NCBI RefSeq assembly: GCF_003052515.2
Contig: NZ_QARE02000002.1
Coordinates: 62,001-126,000 of the forward strand
Length of the DNA stretch: 64,000 nt
Direction: 5' to 3'
Source: Pseudomonas sp. RIT409
GTDB lineage: Bacteria; Pseudomonadota; Gammaproteobacteria; Pseudomonadales; Pseudomonadaceae
In this document: positions 52,351-61,496 of the stretch, piece by piece
Layout of the letters: each line of letters begins with the position of its first letter
Position numbering within the stretch: the stretch's first letter is position 1
Program-made: the position numbers and the translations under genes
Notes under the pieces: model-generated
The model's database searches: none
Told to the model about the DNA's origin: nothing
The model's input: only the letters and a program-made list of their open reading frames with translations

Positions 52351-52899
52351 TTAAAGCAGCTTTAACGCCTGCATGAAGTGGCCGACAGGATCGTCAGAAT
52401 CCTTGACTCGCAAGCTGCTTTCTACACATACGCCTGAAAAGAACACCATGACCAGGTCCGAGACCACCTCGGCTGGCAATTTGGTGTTCTCGGCATGTAC
52501 GTTTGCCACGACCTCAGGCATCAAACGACGATGGCTGTCGTTCAAGAGTTGGCGTATGCCGTCGGACAGGGTCGAGATTTCACGTAATGCGTTCACTGAG
52601 AAGCACCCTGTGCAGCCATTCTCCTGCCGTTCTCCAAGCCGCAGAAAACGCTCGATATTAGTCCACCCCAACGGCTGCGCGCTCAGTATTTCAAGTGCCC
52701 CTCTGTGCTGGTAGTAGTAAGCCAGAGCATTGAAAAACAGGTCTTCCTTGTCTTGAAACTCTGAGTACAGGCCTGATTTGTTGACCCCCGTGGCCTGCTC
52801 CAGATGCTGGAGAGACGTTCCAGCAAATCCGTGCTTCCAAAACACTGGGAGCGCTTTTTCGAGCACAGATTCTCGATTGAATTTTCGGGGTCTCCCCAT
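52351..52899 (-). CDS. TetR-family transcriptional repressor
   Basis: A 182-residue regulator. The N-terminal HTH starts MGRPRKFNRESVLEKALPVF and contains GFAGTSLQHLEQATGVNKSGLYSEF (residues about 26-50). The C-terminal domain binds an unknown ligand and contains CTGC and other Cys residues. The ATG at 52899 is chosen because the longer frame starts at a GTG that lies within the ribosome-binding site GTGGAG. Three AACCG..CGGTT sites flank the gene, suggesting control of itself and the MBL-MFS unit. Confidence 0.88.
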   Translation of the reverse strand: MGRPRKFNRESVLEKALPVFWKHGFAGTSLQHLEQATGVNKSGLYSEFQDKEDLFFNALAYYYQHRGALEILSAQPLGWTNIERFLRLGERQENGCTGCFSVNALREISTLSDGIRQLLNDSHRRLMPEVVANVHAENTKLPAEVVSDLVMVFFSGVCVESSLRVKDSDDPVGHFMQALKLL

Positions 52900-52928
52900 G
52901 GCAAATATCTCCACTGCAAAGCTTAAAG

Positions 52929-52940
52929 AACCGTTCGGTT
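52929..52940. promoter_or_regulatory. TetR-type operator 3 (tetR promoter side)
   Basis: AACCG-TT-CGGTT, 30 bases upstream of the tetR start. It shares half-sites with 52281 and 52330, consistent with autorepression. Confidence 0.55.
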
Positions 52941-53133
52941 TTCTATCTTATAGGTTCTGTAGCCCGTCAGCCAGTTGGTATCGAGTGAAGTTGACGACTG
53001 GAGATCGGGCAGAGATACAGCGTCTCGCCGTCGCTCGACAAAGCGATACCTCGGATGCAACGGTCAGGATCTTCGCTTTTACATCCGGTCCTCATAAAAT
53101 CTCAGGTGCCTATTACATCGCAACTGAGTATGC
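52941..53133. other. non-coding stretch without recognisable content
   Basis: Between the tetR promoter side and the E2 remnant I see no convincing gene, repeat or structured element. Short open frames here lack ribosome-binding sites. Confidence 0.5.
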
Positions 53134-53475
53134 GTTCCCTATGTCGCCAATCACGATGACGTGGGCGTGACGAAGCTGGAAGAGCTGCGCCAGATGCTCA
53201 ACCACGATCCCGCAAGCAGAGGCATCAAGATCACGCTGCTGGCGTTTATTGCCAAGGCCTGTACGGTGGCATTAAACGCTTCCCGTACTTCAATGCATCA
53301 CTGACCGAAGGTCAGCAAATTCTGCTTAAGAATCATTTTTATCGGCTTCGCAGCGGACACGCCTAACGGGTTGGTGGTACCGGTGGTACGAGACGTCGAC
53401 CAAAAAGGTGTATTGGAAATAGCCAGCGAGATGTCGACGCTATCCGCGCTGGCGCGTGAAGGAAAGCTAAAGCCT
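53134..53475 (+). pseudogene. remnant of a dihydrolipoamide acyltransferase (E2) catalytic domain
   Basis: Frame from 53134 reads VPYVANHDDVGVTKLEELRQ and then RGIKITLLAFIAKACTVALN, stopping at 53309. After frameshifts, YFNASLTEGQQILLKNHFY, then GFAADTPNGLVVPVVRD, and ASEMSTLSALAREGKLK continue the same domain. This is the CoA-acyltransferase core of AceF/SucB/BkdB-type proteins. The lipoyl and binding domains and the DHRxxDG catalytic end are missing. A broken, foreign-looking fragment. Confidence 0.82.
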
Positions 53476-53495
53476 CCAAAAAGCTGTCGTCAGTA

Positions 53496-54326
53496 CTAAG
53501 GCAGCAGAGCATGCCCAGCGAGCATGATGGCCGCAGCGATCCCCGTCACCGAAAATGCCTGCTGCAAGCGAGGTCCGGCCAACTGCCCCGCGAACAAACG
53601 GCCAGCCAGCAACCCGAGCACAGCCCCCACTGCGAAGGGCAGCGCCGCTGGCCAATACAGCGATCCCGTCACAGCTGCAGTGGTCACGCTTCCCATCGAC
53701 ACAATGGCAATGGCAGCCAACGAGGTCGCAGTGATGCTCTTCATCTCCAGGTTGGTGCAACGGGCCAGCGCCGGAACGACGACAAAGCCACCGCCCACCC
53801 CAAGGAGTCCGGACAACACTCCTGAAAGCATTCCGGTCAGTGCCAGCGCGCGTGCGCAGGGCAGTGTCCAGCGCAAGCGCCCGCAGACTGGATTGAGCAC
53901 GCAGGGCATGGAGTCCAGGCGAGGTGGTGGTGCTCCATGCCGCAGGTCCCGATTGGCGTTGTGCAGCATCCGCAGGCACGCATAAATCAGGACCATCGAA
54001 AACATCAGCGCCAGCGGTAGATTAGGCACGCGATGAGCGATGTAGAGCCCTAGCGGAGCCACGACGATTCCAATCATCGAGACCAGGCCTGCGGCACGAT
54101 AGCGAACGATCCCTTGCCGCAGACCGAGTACCGCGCCCACGCCTGCCGAGAGTCCTACGGCCAGCAATCCAACCGGTGCCGCCTGGGGCAGTGACAAGCC
54201 CAGACCGAATACCAGAACCGGCACGGCGAGAATCCCTCCTCCGGCGCCGGTCAGGGCGAGGATCGCACCGATACCACCGCCCAACAGCACGCTCAGCATC
54301 GCATGGTCGAACATGATTGAACTCAC
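53496..54326 (-). CDS. TauE/SafE-family sulfite/anion exporter
   Basis: A 276-residue membrane protein with two sets of hydrophobic helices, each opening with the family glycine motif (LTGAGGGILAVPVLV, about 24-38, and LLGVGGGFVVVPALAR, about 172-187). The GTG start at 54326 overlaps the stop of the persulfide-dioxygenase-like gene, so they are coupled. In BigR operons a similar pair (Blh and a TauE-type exporter) clears sulfide as sulfite. Last gene of the nine-gene operon. Confidence 0.82.
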   Translation of the reverse strand: MSSIMFDHAMLSVLLGGGIGAILALTGAGGGILAVPVLVFGLGLSLPQAAPVGLLAVGLSAGVGAVLGLRQGIVRYRAAGLVSMIGIVVAPLGLYIAHRVPNLPLALMFSMVLIYACLRMLHNANRDLRHGAPPPRLDSMPCVLNPVCGRLRWTLPCARALALTGMLSGVLSGLLGVGGGFVVVPALARCTNLEMKSITATSLAAIAIVSMGSVTTAAVTGSLYWPAALPFAVGAVLGLLAGRLFAGQLAGPRLQQAFSVTGIAAAIMLAGHALLP

Positions 54327-55207
54327 AGGGCATTAATCGGAATTTTCAGATACCGCACGCCATTGGCCTCGGCTTCCGGCAAGTGTCCGCTGCGCATGTT
54401 CACCTGCACCGACGGCAGGATCAGCGCGGGCATGGCGAGGGTGACATCGCGGGCTTCACGCATGGCCACGAAGTCATCTTCACCAAGGCCGTCATGCACA
54501 TGGATGTTGTGCTTGCGTTGGGCGTCGACTGTCGTCAGGTATTCGATCGGTCGGCCGTTCGGGCGGTAGTCGTGGCACATGTAAATCAGCGTGTCGGTGG
54601 GTAACGCCAGGATTTTTTTGATGGAGCGATACAGCGTTCTGGCGTCACCGCCGGGGAAATCGCAGCGGGCGGTGCCGTAATCCGGCATGAACAGGGTATC
54701 GCCGACGAACGCCAGCGTATGGTCGCCCGCGCTGATCACATAGGTCATGCAGGCCGGCGTGTGGCCGGGCGTGTGCAACGCCTGCGCGTTGAGGCTGCCG
54801 ATGAGAAAATGGTCGCCATCCTCGAACAAGGCATCGAACTGGCTGCCGTCACGCTTGAACTGATCGCCCTCATTGAACAGCGCGCCAAATGCCCGCTGAA
54901 CATCGGTGATATGGCTGCCTATCGCGATTTGGCCCCCTAGCCTGTCCTTCAGATAAGGGGCGGCGGACAGGTGGTCGGCATGCACATGGGTTTCCAGAAT
55001 CCACATCACCCGCACACCCAGTTGCTGCACGCGCGAAACCAGAGCGTTAGCCGACTGCGTATGGGTACGGCCTGATTTGGAATCGAAGTTCAGCACGCTA
55101 TCAATGATCGCGCCGCTCAGGGTCAAGCGGTCTACCACCAGGTAACTGAAAGTAGAGCTGGCATCATCCAGAAAAGCCTCGACTAGAATATTGTCGTCGA
55201 TGAGCAT
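54323..55207 (-). CDS. Blh-type persulfide dioxygenase (MBL fold)
   Basis: A 294-residue mononuclear-iron MBL protein. ILETHVHADHLSAAPYLKD (about 71-89) holds the metal ligands. TPGHTPACMTYV (about 142) and FVGDTLFMPDYGTARCDFP (about 164-182) are typical of the Blh/ETHE1 persulfide dioxygenases, which oxidise glutathione persulfide to sulfite. Start MLIDDNIL at 55207; a 35-codon extension is rejected. It follows cynS by 61 bases and overlaps the TauE gene. An ordinary lactonase is less likely because of the DYGTARCDFPGG block. Confidence 0.82.
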   Translation of the reverse strand: MLIDDNILVEAFLDDASSTFSYLVVDRLTLSGAIIDSVLNFDSKSGRTHTQSANALVSRVQQLGVRVMWILETHVHADHLSAAPYLKDRLGGQIAIGSHITDVQRAFGALFNEGDQFKRDGSQFDALFEDGDHFLIGSLNAQALHTPGHTPACMTYVISAGDHTLAFVGDTLFMPDYGTARCDFPGGDARTLYRSIKKILALPTDTLIYMCHDYRPNGRPIEYLTTVDAQRKHNIHVHDGLGEDDFVAMREARDVTLAMPALILPSVQVNMRSGHLPEAEANGVRYLKIPINAL

Positions 55208-55268
55208 GCCGCCCTCCTGTTGCCATGGTGGAACGGCCGCACACACGTGCGGCCGGTGCGCGTCGGGA

Positions 55269-55718
55269 TCAGTAGCTTTTGTAGGGCAGGAACTTGCCGG
55301 ACAGCACGACATTGACCCGGTCGCCCTTGGGGTCCGGCTGGCGCTGAATGTCCATGGAGAAATCGATCGCGCTCATGATGCCGTCGCCGAACTCCTCATG
55401 AATCAGCTCCTTGATGGTGGTGCCGTAGACGTTCACCAGTTCGTACCAGCGATAGATCAGGGGGTCAGTTGGCACCGACGTCGGCAGCGAGCCCTTGTAC
55501 GGTGTCACTTGCAGCCAGGCCACGGCCTCATCCGATAGCTCGAACAGCTTGCCCAGGGTCTCGGCCTGAGATTTGTCGAAGGTCATCTGGCCCAGGCAAC
55601 CGGCAGTAGTCCACTCCTTGGACAGGCCGATACGCTCAGCCACGTCACGCCATTTCAAGCCTTTGCTGACCTTGGCGGCGAGAATCATCTGGGTCACTTG
55701 GTCGCGATTGGAAATCAT
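55269..55718 (-). CDS. cynS: cyanate hydratase (cyanase)
   Basis: A 149-residue decameric enzyme: cyanate + bicarbonate gives ammonia + CO2 via carbamate. The C-terminal catalytic domain has TDPLIYRWYELVNVYGTTIK and HEEFGDGIMSAIDFSMDI, carrying the catalytic Arg, Glu and Ser of CynS. An N-terminal helical domain precedes it. Start MISNRDQ at 55718 behind GAGAGG. Cyanase directly downstream of an NrtABC-like importer resembles cyanobacterial cynABDS. Confidence 0.95.
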   Translation of the reverse strand: MISNRDQVTQMILAAKVSKGLKWRDVAERIGLSKEWTTAGCLGQMTFDKSQAETLGKLFELSDEAVAWLQVTPYKGSLPTSVPTDPLIYRWYELVNVYGTTIKELIHEEFGDGIMSAIDFSMDIQRQPDPKGDRVNVVLSGKFLPYKSY

Positions 55719-55763
55719 GGAAACCTCTCTCATCAGTCATGCAGCGGGATTGTCAAACAGGGT

Positions 55764-56687
55764 TCAGGCGACGATGCGCAGCTTGGAACTGGACGGGCCA
55801 TCCGGCCCCGAAGGTGGACCGTCATCGGTGAGGCCGGGATAGACGATCAGCGGCTCGGCGGGCGTGGCGGCTTGCGCGTTCTGCTCCTGAATGGTTTTGG
55901 AGCGGCGCACCAGAAAGTCCACCAAGTGGTTGCGGATACGGTAGAACTGCGGGTCATGGTGGATGGTTTCCCGCGAGCGGTCGCGAGGCAGCGTGTTGAT
56001 GACGATTTCGGCGATGCGCGCATGGGGGCCGTTGCTCATCAACATGATCTTGTCGGCCAGCAAAATCGCCTCGTCGACATCGTGGGTGATCATGTACACA
56101 GTCTGCTGGGTGGCGGCGCAAATGCTCAGCAGCTCGTCCTGAATCACCCCACGGGTCAGGGCATCCAGTGCGCCGAACGGCTCGTCGAGCAACAGCATCT
56201 GCGGCTCCACCGAAAACGCGCGGGCAATGCCAACACGCTGCTTCATGCCGCCAGACAATTGGCTGGGCTTCTTCTGCCCGGCCCCTTTCAGGCCGACCAT
56301 CTCTAGAAAGCGCGTACCGTGTTCCGCCACCTGCGCCTTCGACCACTCCGGGTGGCGCGAGCGCACGGCGAAGGCAATGTTTTGATCCACCGTCATCCAC
56401 GGCAGCAGCGCGTGGTTCTGAAACACCACACCGCGATCCAGGCTCGGGCCGGACACCTCACGGCCGCCCATCACCACCGTCCCGCTGCTGGCCTCGTCCA
56501 GCCCGGCGAGAATGTTGAGGATGGTGCTTTTGCCGCAACCGGAGTGGCCGATCACGCACACGAACTCGCCGCGCTGGATGGAAAAACTGATCTCTTCGAA
56601 AACCGGCGCAGAAGCGGCACCGTAGCGCTTGGTCAGCCCTTCGACCTTGATGAACGCGGGCGTGCGGCTGGCGTTTTCATTCAGCAT
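55764..56687 (-). CDS. ABC transporter ATP-binding protein (NrtD/CynD/SsuB type)
   Basis: A 307-residue ATPase. Walker A GHSGCGKST (about 46-54), Q-loop VVFQNHALLPWM, signature LSGGMKQRVG (about 143-152), Walker B MLLLDEPFGALD (about 163-174) and H-loop THDVDEA. The C-terminal RSRETIHHDPQFYRIRNHL is the extension usual in nitrate/cyanate-type ATPases. Its start overlaps the permease gene by 11 bases. Confidence 0.92.
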   Translation of the reverse strand: MLNENASRTPAFIKVEGLTKRYGAASAPVFEEISFSIQRGEFVCVIGHSGCGKSTILNILAGLDEASSGTVVMGGREVSGPSLDRGVVFQNHALLPWMTVDQNIAFAVRSRHPEWSKAQVAEHGTRFLEMVGLKGAGQKKPSQLSGGMKQRVGIARAFSVEPQMLLLDEPFGALDALTRGVIQDELLSICAATQQTVYMITHDVDEAILLADKIMLMSNGPHARIAEIVINTLPRDRSRETIHHDPQFYRIRNHLVDFLVRRSKTIQEQNAQAATPAEPLIVYPGLTDDGPPSGPDGPSSSKLRIVA

Positions 56688-57528
56688 AAGTCACCTTTTT
56701 TTGCAGGGTGGCGAAGAGCAGATCCAGCAACATGCCCATCACGCCGATCATGAGCACGGCGAAGATCACGTTGGACAGCGACAGGTTGTTCCATTCGTTC
56801 CAGACGAAGTAGCCGATGCCGGTGCCGCCAATCAGCATCTCGGCGGCGACGATGACCAGCCAGGCGATGCCCATGGAAATGCGCATGCCGGTGATGATCG
56901 TCGGCGCCGCGGCCGGCAACACCACCATGAACGCCTTGCGCAACGGGCTGACCTCCAGAGTGCGGGCGACGTTGAGCCAGTCCTTGCGCACCGCGGCAAC
57001 GCCGAAAGCGGTGTTGATCAGCATCGGCCATACCGAACAGATGAAGATCACGAAAATGGCCGACACCGACGAATCCTTGATCGTGTAGAGCGCGATTGGC
57101 ATCCAGGCCAGCGGCGAGATCGGCTTGAGCACCTGAATGAACGGATCGAGGGCTCGGTACAGCAGCGGCGACATGCCGATGGCAAAGCCCAGCGGAATCG
57201 CCACCAGCAAGGCGATCAGGTAACCGATGGCGACCCGCCCCAGCGAATGCGCCAGTTGAATGCCGATGCCTTTCTCATTGGGGCCTCGGTCATAGAACGG
57301 GTCGCTCAGTTGTTTGAGCGCCAGGGCCGAGAACTCGGCGGGCGTCGGAAAACCATTGGCCTTGCGTTGCTCGCTGCTGAGGCTTTTGCCCATCAGCATG
57401 GCGTACTCTTCATCCATCGCCGCCTTCGCGGTTTTTGCTGTCGGCAAAGTCGCCAGCTGCCATACCAGCAGCAACGCTGCGAGCATGGCCAGCGACAGTA
57501 GCGCCGCCCTGAATCTCAGTGTGTTCAT
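56677..57528 (-). CDS. ABC transporter permease (NrtB/CynB/SsuC type)
   Basis: A 283-residue inner-membrane protein with an N-terminal helix (about 8-27) and five more segments. The BPD_transp_1 EAA-like loop is VARTLEVSPLRKAFMVVLPAAAPTIITGMRIS (two parts, about 183-214). A long periplasmic segment after TM1 (about 30-95) fits NrtB-type permeases. Confidence 0.9.
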   Translation of the reverse strand: MNTLRFRAALLSLAMLAALLLVWQLATLPTAKTAKAAMDEEYAMLMGKSLSSEQRKANGFPTPAEFSALALKQLSDPFYDRGPNEKGIGIQLAHSLGRVAIGYLIALLVAIPLGFAIGMSPLLYRALDPFIQVLKPISPLAWMPIALYTIKDSSVSAIFVIFICSVWPMLINTAFGVAAVRKDWLNVARTLEVSPLRKAFMVVLPAAAPTIITGMRISMGIAWLVIVAAEMLIGGTGIGYFVWNEWNNLSLSNVIFAVLMIGVMGMLLDLLFATLQKKVTYAE

Positions 57529-57540
57529 CCCCTGCTCCTC

Positions 57541-58938
57541 TTACGTGCGCTTGATGGCAAAGCCATCCAGATAGGCCTTGGGTTGGGTCGGATCGAATGG
57601 CCGGCCCATGACCGAAAACGCCTTGTAGCCAGACAGCGGTTCGACGCTGGCTTCACTCATCGCCAATTCACGCATTTGTTTGCGGGCATCGGTCATCAAA
57701 AACACCTGTTCGGCGATGCCGTTGAAATCCACATCACCCTTGATGTAGCCCCAGCGCTTGAGCTGAGTGAGCATCCAGGTCGCCATGGAATACCAAGGCA
57801 TCGGATCGAAGTCCGAGCGTTCTGGGTGGTCCTGCACCACGCCCAGGCCATCGGCGAAACGGCCGGTCAGCCCTTGGCGAATGACGATTTCTGGTTGGTT
57901 GAGGTAGTTCGGTGTGGAGATGGTCTGCGCAATCATCTTCCGGTTGGCCGGATCACGGGCCAACGCAGCGGCGTTGACAATCGCCCGGTACAGCGCCGCG
58001 AATGTGTTGGGATTCTCTTCGATGAATTTCTGAGAAGTGCCGAACGAACAGCAGGGATGGCCGTCCCAGATGTCCTTGGAGAGGACATGGATAAAACCGA
58101 TTTCGTCATACACCGCACGCTGGTTGAACGGGTCTGGGCCAAGAAAACCGTCGATGTTACCGGCGCGCAGGTTGGCGATCATCTCGGCGGGCGGCGTGAC
58201 CCGCAGTTGCACATCGCGGTCGGGGTCCAGACCGTGCTCGGCCAAGTAGTAGCGCAGCAGGAAGTTGTGCATCGAGAACTCGAATGGAATGGCGAACTTG
58301 AAGCCCTTCCAGTTGCGAGGGTCGCGATTGTCCTTGTGCTTGAGCGCCAGAGTGATGGCTTGGCCGTTGGTGTTCTGAATGCTGGCGACACGCATGGGTT
58401 GAGCGTTGGAGCCCAGGCCTAGCGAGATGGTCAGCGGCATGGGCGCAAGAAAGTGCGAGGCGTCCAGCTCACGGTTGAGCATGTTGTCGCGCACCAGCGC
58501 CCAGCCGGCGGTCTTCTGCAAGGTCACGTTCAGCCCCTGAGCTTTATACAGGCCCAGCGGGTCGGCCATGATCAGCGGCGTAGCGCAGTTGATGGGAATG
58601 AAGCCAATCTTGAGGTTTTTCTTCTCCAACGCACCGTTCTTGTCTTCGGCCATCGCTTGCATGGCTTGAATCGGTAACAGGCTGTTGATCGCCGCCATGG
58701 CTGCGCCTACCCCCACCGCCTTGAGGAAGCGCCGGCGAGTGGCGTCATGGGGAAACAGAGCACGGATCGCCGCTGCCTCGACAAAATCACGGGACAGGCT
58801 TTCGGGATTTTGCCCTCGAGCCATTCGTGCGCGCTCCGCCTCGCTGTCGTGGACTGACTGGCTGGCATGCTGGCCGCAGCTGCAACCTGACAAAGGCGCG
58901 TCATCGCTGTACGGTCGGTAAAAGTTCTCGTCGCTCAT
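57541..58938 (-). CDS. Tat-exported ABC substrate-binding protein (NrtA/CynA type)
   Basis: A 465-residue solute-binding protein. A 66-residue N-terminal region with a CSCGQH cluster (about 19-24) precedes the twin-arginine signal TRRRFLKAVGVGAA (about 67-80). The mature domain (from about 105) is of the NrtA/CmpA/CynA family (KIGFIPINCATPLIMADPLG). With the permease and ATPase genes and cynS downstream, cyanate or a related anion is the likely ligand. Confidence 0.87.
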   Translation of the reverse strand: MSDENFYRPYSDDAPLSGCSCGQHASQSVHDSEAERARMARGQNPESLSRDFVEAAAIRALFPHDATRRRFLKAVGVGAAMAAINSLLPIQAMQAMAEDKNGALEKKNLKIGFIPINCATPLIMADPLGLYKAQGLNVTLQKTAGWALVRDNMLNRELDASHFLAPMPLTISLGLGSNAQPMRVASIQNTNGQAITLALKHKDNRDPRNWKGFKFAIPFEFSMHNFLLRYYLAEHGLDPDRDVQLRVTPPAEMIANLRAGNIDGFLGPDPFNQRAVYDEIGFIHVLSKDIWDGHPCCSFGTSQKFIEENPNTFAALYRAIVNAAALARDPANRKMIAQTISTPNYLNQPEIVIRQGLTGRFADGLGVVQDHPERSDFDPMPWYSMATWMLTQLKRWGYIKGDVDFNGIAEQVFLMTDARKQMRELAMSEASVEPLSGYKAFSVMGRPFDPTQPKAYLDGFAIKRT

Positions 58939-58965
58939 GCCCGCAGTCCTTCTGGTAAATGATGT

Positions 58966-60297
58966 TCAGGCGGCTGCCTGGCCAACTTGCAAGCTGGACG
59001 CCATGTGGCCGTCCAGATCCTGTTCCATGCGCAGGTGCCCTTCGCCCTGTTCGACGATCCGCCAGGTGCCGGCCATTGATGGCAGGCCGCGGAGCACGAT
59101 GGGCAACGATCGGGTTTTCAGGCGGATCACCGGTTGCACGTGGGCGTAACCCGCGTGTTCACGGCCCAGCAAGCCGTGGGCGACGACCTGAGCCTGCAAG
59201 GCAATTGGTTCTACGAAACGGCATGGCATGCCGGCCAGGCTGATGCAGTCACCTAGTGCGTAGATATCGGCGTCACTGGTGACCAACGTCTGAGGATCAA
59301 CTTGAATGCCCCGATCGAACGCCAGGCCAGCGTTGCGCGCCAAACGGCTCTCAGTCATCAGGCCGGTGGCGGCCACCACTTGGTCGAACTCGAAATGGCG
59401 ATCGCATTCGGTGCTAACGGTTTTGCTGCCATCTGCCAAACCGCTGATCTGCGCGACCTGTACCGAGCCGATGAACTCGATACCCTGTCGGGATTGATTG
59501 CTCAGCAGCAATTCGGCCGCCAGATCGGGCAGCAGCCCTGCCAACGGCAACGGATTACGATCGATCAGCGTGACGCTGTGCCCTGCCCGGGCGAAGTCTT
59601 CGGCCAGCTCGCAACCCACCATGCCCGCGCCAATGATTGCAATGCGCTGCGCGCTTTCGCTCAGACGCTCCTGCAAGCCGGACCATTCGTTCAGGTTGTT
59701 GACGCGCCAGCACAAGGTCGGCGGCAAGGCCGCGGGCAGCGCCGGGCGTGCGCCTTGTGCCAGCACCAGCTTGGTATAGTTCAGGGTGCCGCGGGTGGTG
59801 CGCAGTTGATGCAGTGCTGGCGTCAGCCCTACCACGGAGGTTTCGCAGTACAGCCGTACCCCCAAACGCTGCGCAGCATCCTGCGCGGTTTCGCGAATCA
59901 GCGATTGCGCGGTCTGACCGCGGCTCACCGCCAACGACAATTCGGGCTTGTGATAGCGGTTGCCGTTACAGGCGCTGACCAGAGTGATCGGCACGCTACG
60001 GTCCAGTTCGCGAATGGCCTCGACAGCCGCCCAGCCGGCCAGACCGGCACCGACCACGACAATACCGGTGCCCTGCTGAAACATTGGTATCTGGCTGACC
60101 GCTGCCACTTCACGTTTGACGAACAGCTCAAAGTCGCTTTTGGTCACGCCACACAAAGGGCATTCCCAGTCGTCCGGAATGTCTTCGAAGCGCGTCCCCG
60201 GCGGCAGACCGCTGTCCGGGTCGCCCAGTGCTTCGTCGTAGATTACGCCGCAGGCGCGGCAGATGAATTGCAGCCAGGGTTTGGTCAGGGCGCTCAT
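58966..60297 (-). CDS. rubredoxin-FAD reductase fusion protein
   Basis: A 443-residue electron carrier. An N-terminal rubredoxin domain (about 8-62) has both CxxC knuckles: [12 protein letters not shown] and [10 protein letters not shown] pyridine-nucleotide-disulfide-type FAD/NAD(P)H reductase follows, with [16 protein letters not shown] (about 79-94), [16 protein letters not shown] (about 222) and IYALGDC (about 330). It overlaps the upstream flavoprotein gene by four bases, so it probably feeds electrons to that enzyme. Similar fusions serve alkane and NO-reducing systems. Confidence 0.9.
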   Translation of the reverse strand: MSALTKPWLQFICRACGVIYDEALGDPDSGLPPGTRFEDIPDDWECPLCGVTKSDFELFVKREVAAVSQIPMFQQGTGIVVVGAGLAGWAAVEAIRELDRSVPITLVSACNGNRYHKPELSLAVSRGQTAQSLIRETAQDAAQRLGVRLYCETSVVGLTPALHQLRTTRGTLNYTKLVLAQGARPALPAALPPTLCWRVNNLNEWSGLQERLSESAQRIAIIGAGMVGCELAEDFARAGHSVTLIDRNPLPLAGLLPDLAAELLLSNQSRQGIEFIGSVQVAQISGLADGSKTVSTECDRHFEFDQVVAATGLMTESRLARNAGLAFDRGIQVDPQTLVTSDADIYALGDCISLAGMPCRFVEPIALQAQVVAHGLLGREHAGYAHVQPVIRLKTRSLPIVLRGLPSMAGTWRIVEQGEGHLRMEQDLDGHMASSLQVGQAAA

Positions 60298-61439
60298 GCC
60301 GGCATCTCCTCTTTCATCAGGCGGGCCATTTCCCAGCGCAGGTGCTTGATCGCCGGGGTCACGATGGCGACGAAGTGCGCCTCACGGATGCGCCGCTGTG
60401 GCGCAGCACTCATGCGATAGCCCCGCGCGCCTTGATGCAGCAAGGCCGACTGCGACGCCTTGAGGGCAAGCTCGGCACCCTGAACCCGGGCGTCGAGGAC
60501 ATCCAGCAGGAAATCCTTGCTGGTTTCATACGGGGTACGGCACAGCCTGAGCACCCGCGAATTGAGATCATCGAGTTCAAATTGCAACTCGTCGGCGCCG
60601 TTGTGCAGGAACTGGTTGACATGGCCCAGCGTCGGCTCGACCTCACGGATCGAATCGATACTGCCCTGGGCAACACCGCTGGCCATCCCCGACTGCAACA
60701 GAATGAAGGCACCGCGAATGCGCTGAACAAATGGCCGTGCCGGATCGGCGATCAGGGCATCCTGTGGGACAAAATAATCGACCAGACGCACACCCCAGGT
60801 ACTGGTGCCTTCCATGCCGGAAAATTCCGGGCAAGTCTTAAGTTCGACACGTTCATCGAGATCGAGCATGAACATGATTTCGTGCGAGATGGAGCCGTCG
60901 TTACGTTCCACGCCGGCGATAGCGCCGCAATACTGACCCCGGTTGATGTGGCTGACCCATGGCAACGCGCCATTGACCCGATAGCCACCGGGCACCGTGC
61001 GCGCGCGCAGGATCAGTGTTTCGATACCGGCCAGCGCCTTCATCGGGTTGGACAAGGCCGTACCGCCGAACGTCTGGCCTTGGGTGTGCAGCGCCAATCG
61101 CGACAGCAATGCGGTGTTGTCGGACTGGTCCATGTATAGGCCGCAGACGTCGTGGCACCACATCAAAAAGCCGGTGGAACCACAACTGCGACTGGCTTCA
61201 TGCATGCTGCCCACTGCCACATCGAAACGCTGGCCCTGCGGCGTCAGGTGCGCGGCAAAGGCACCGGCCTGCGCGAGGGAAGCCATGATGTCCAGCGGAT
61301 AATGCCCTTCATCGATCCGCTGAACCGATTCGGCCAAAGGCCCCATGGCAATGCGGCGGACCTCTGCGAGCACCTGGGAGTCATCACCCCAGTCTGCGGT
61401 GCGTTCCGCCGGTTCGAGTGCACGTGCGATGTTATTCAT
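60294..61439 (-). CDS. acyl-CoA-dehydrogenase-fold flavoprotein, probable monooxygenase
   Basis: A 381-residue protein with the ACAD N-terminal helical, middle beta ([18 protein letters not shown], about 152-169) and C-terminal helical domains. Where medium-chain enzymes have YEGT with the catalytic Glu, this protein has [11 protein letters not shown] (about 357-367), so the base is absent. That points to an oxygenase of the DszC/SfnB type rather than a dehydrogenase. It is coupled to the rubredoxin reductase gene by a four-base overlap. Confidence 0.78.
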   Translation of the reverse strand: MNNIARALEPAERTADWGDDSQVLAEVRRIAMGPLAESVQRIDEGHYPLDIMASLAQAGAFAAHLTPQGQRFDVAVGSMHEASRSCGSTGFLMWCHDVCGLYMDQSDNTALLSRLALHTQGQTFGGTALSNPMKALAGIETLILRARTVPGGYRVNGALPWVSHINRGQYCGAIAGVERNDGSISHEIMFMLDLDERVELKTCPEFSGMEGTSTWGVRLVDYFVPQDALIADPARPFVQRIRGAFILLQSGMASGVAQGSIDSIREVEPTLGHVNQFLHNGADELQFELDDLNSRVLRLCRTPYETSKDFLLDVLDARVQGAELALKASQSALLHQGARGYRMSAAPQRRIREAHFVAIVTPAIKHLRWEMARLMKEEMPA

Positions 61440-61496
61440 GGCAATCCCTCCCGTCAGTGTTTGCGTAAGCGGCGCGCTGGGTTCAGCGCTGCCGGT

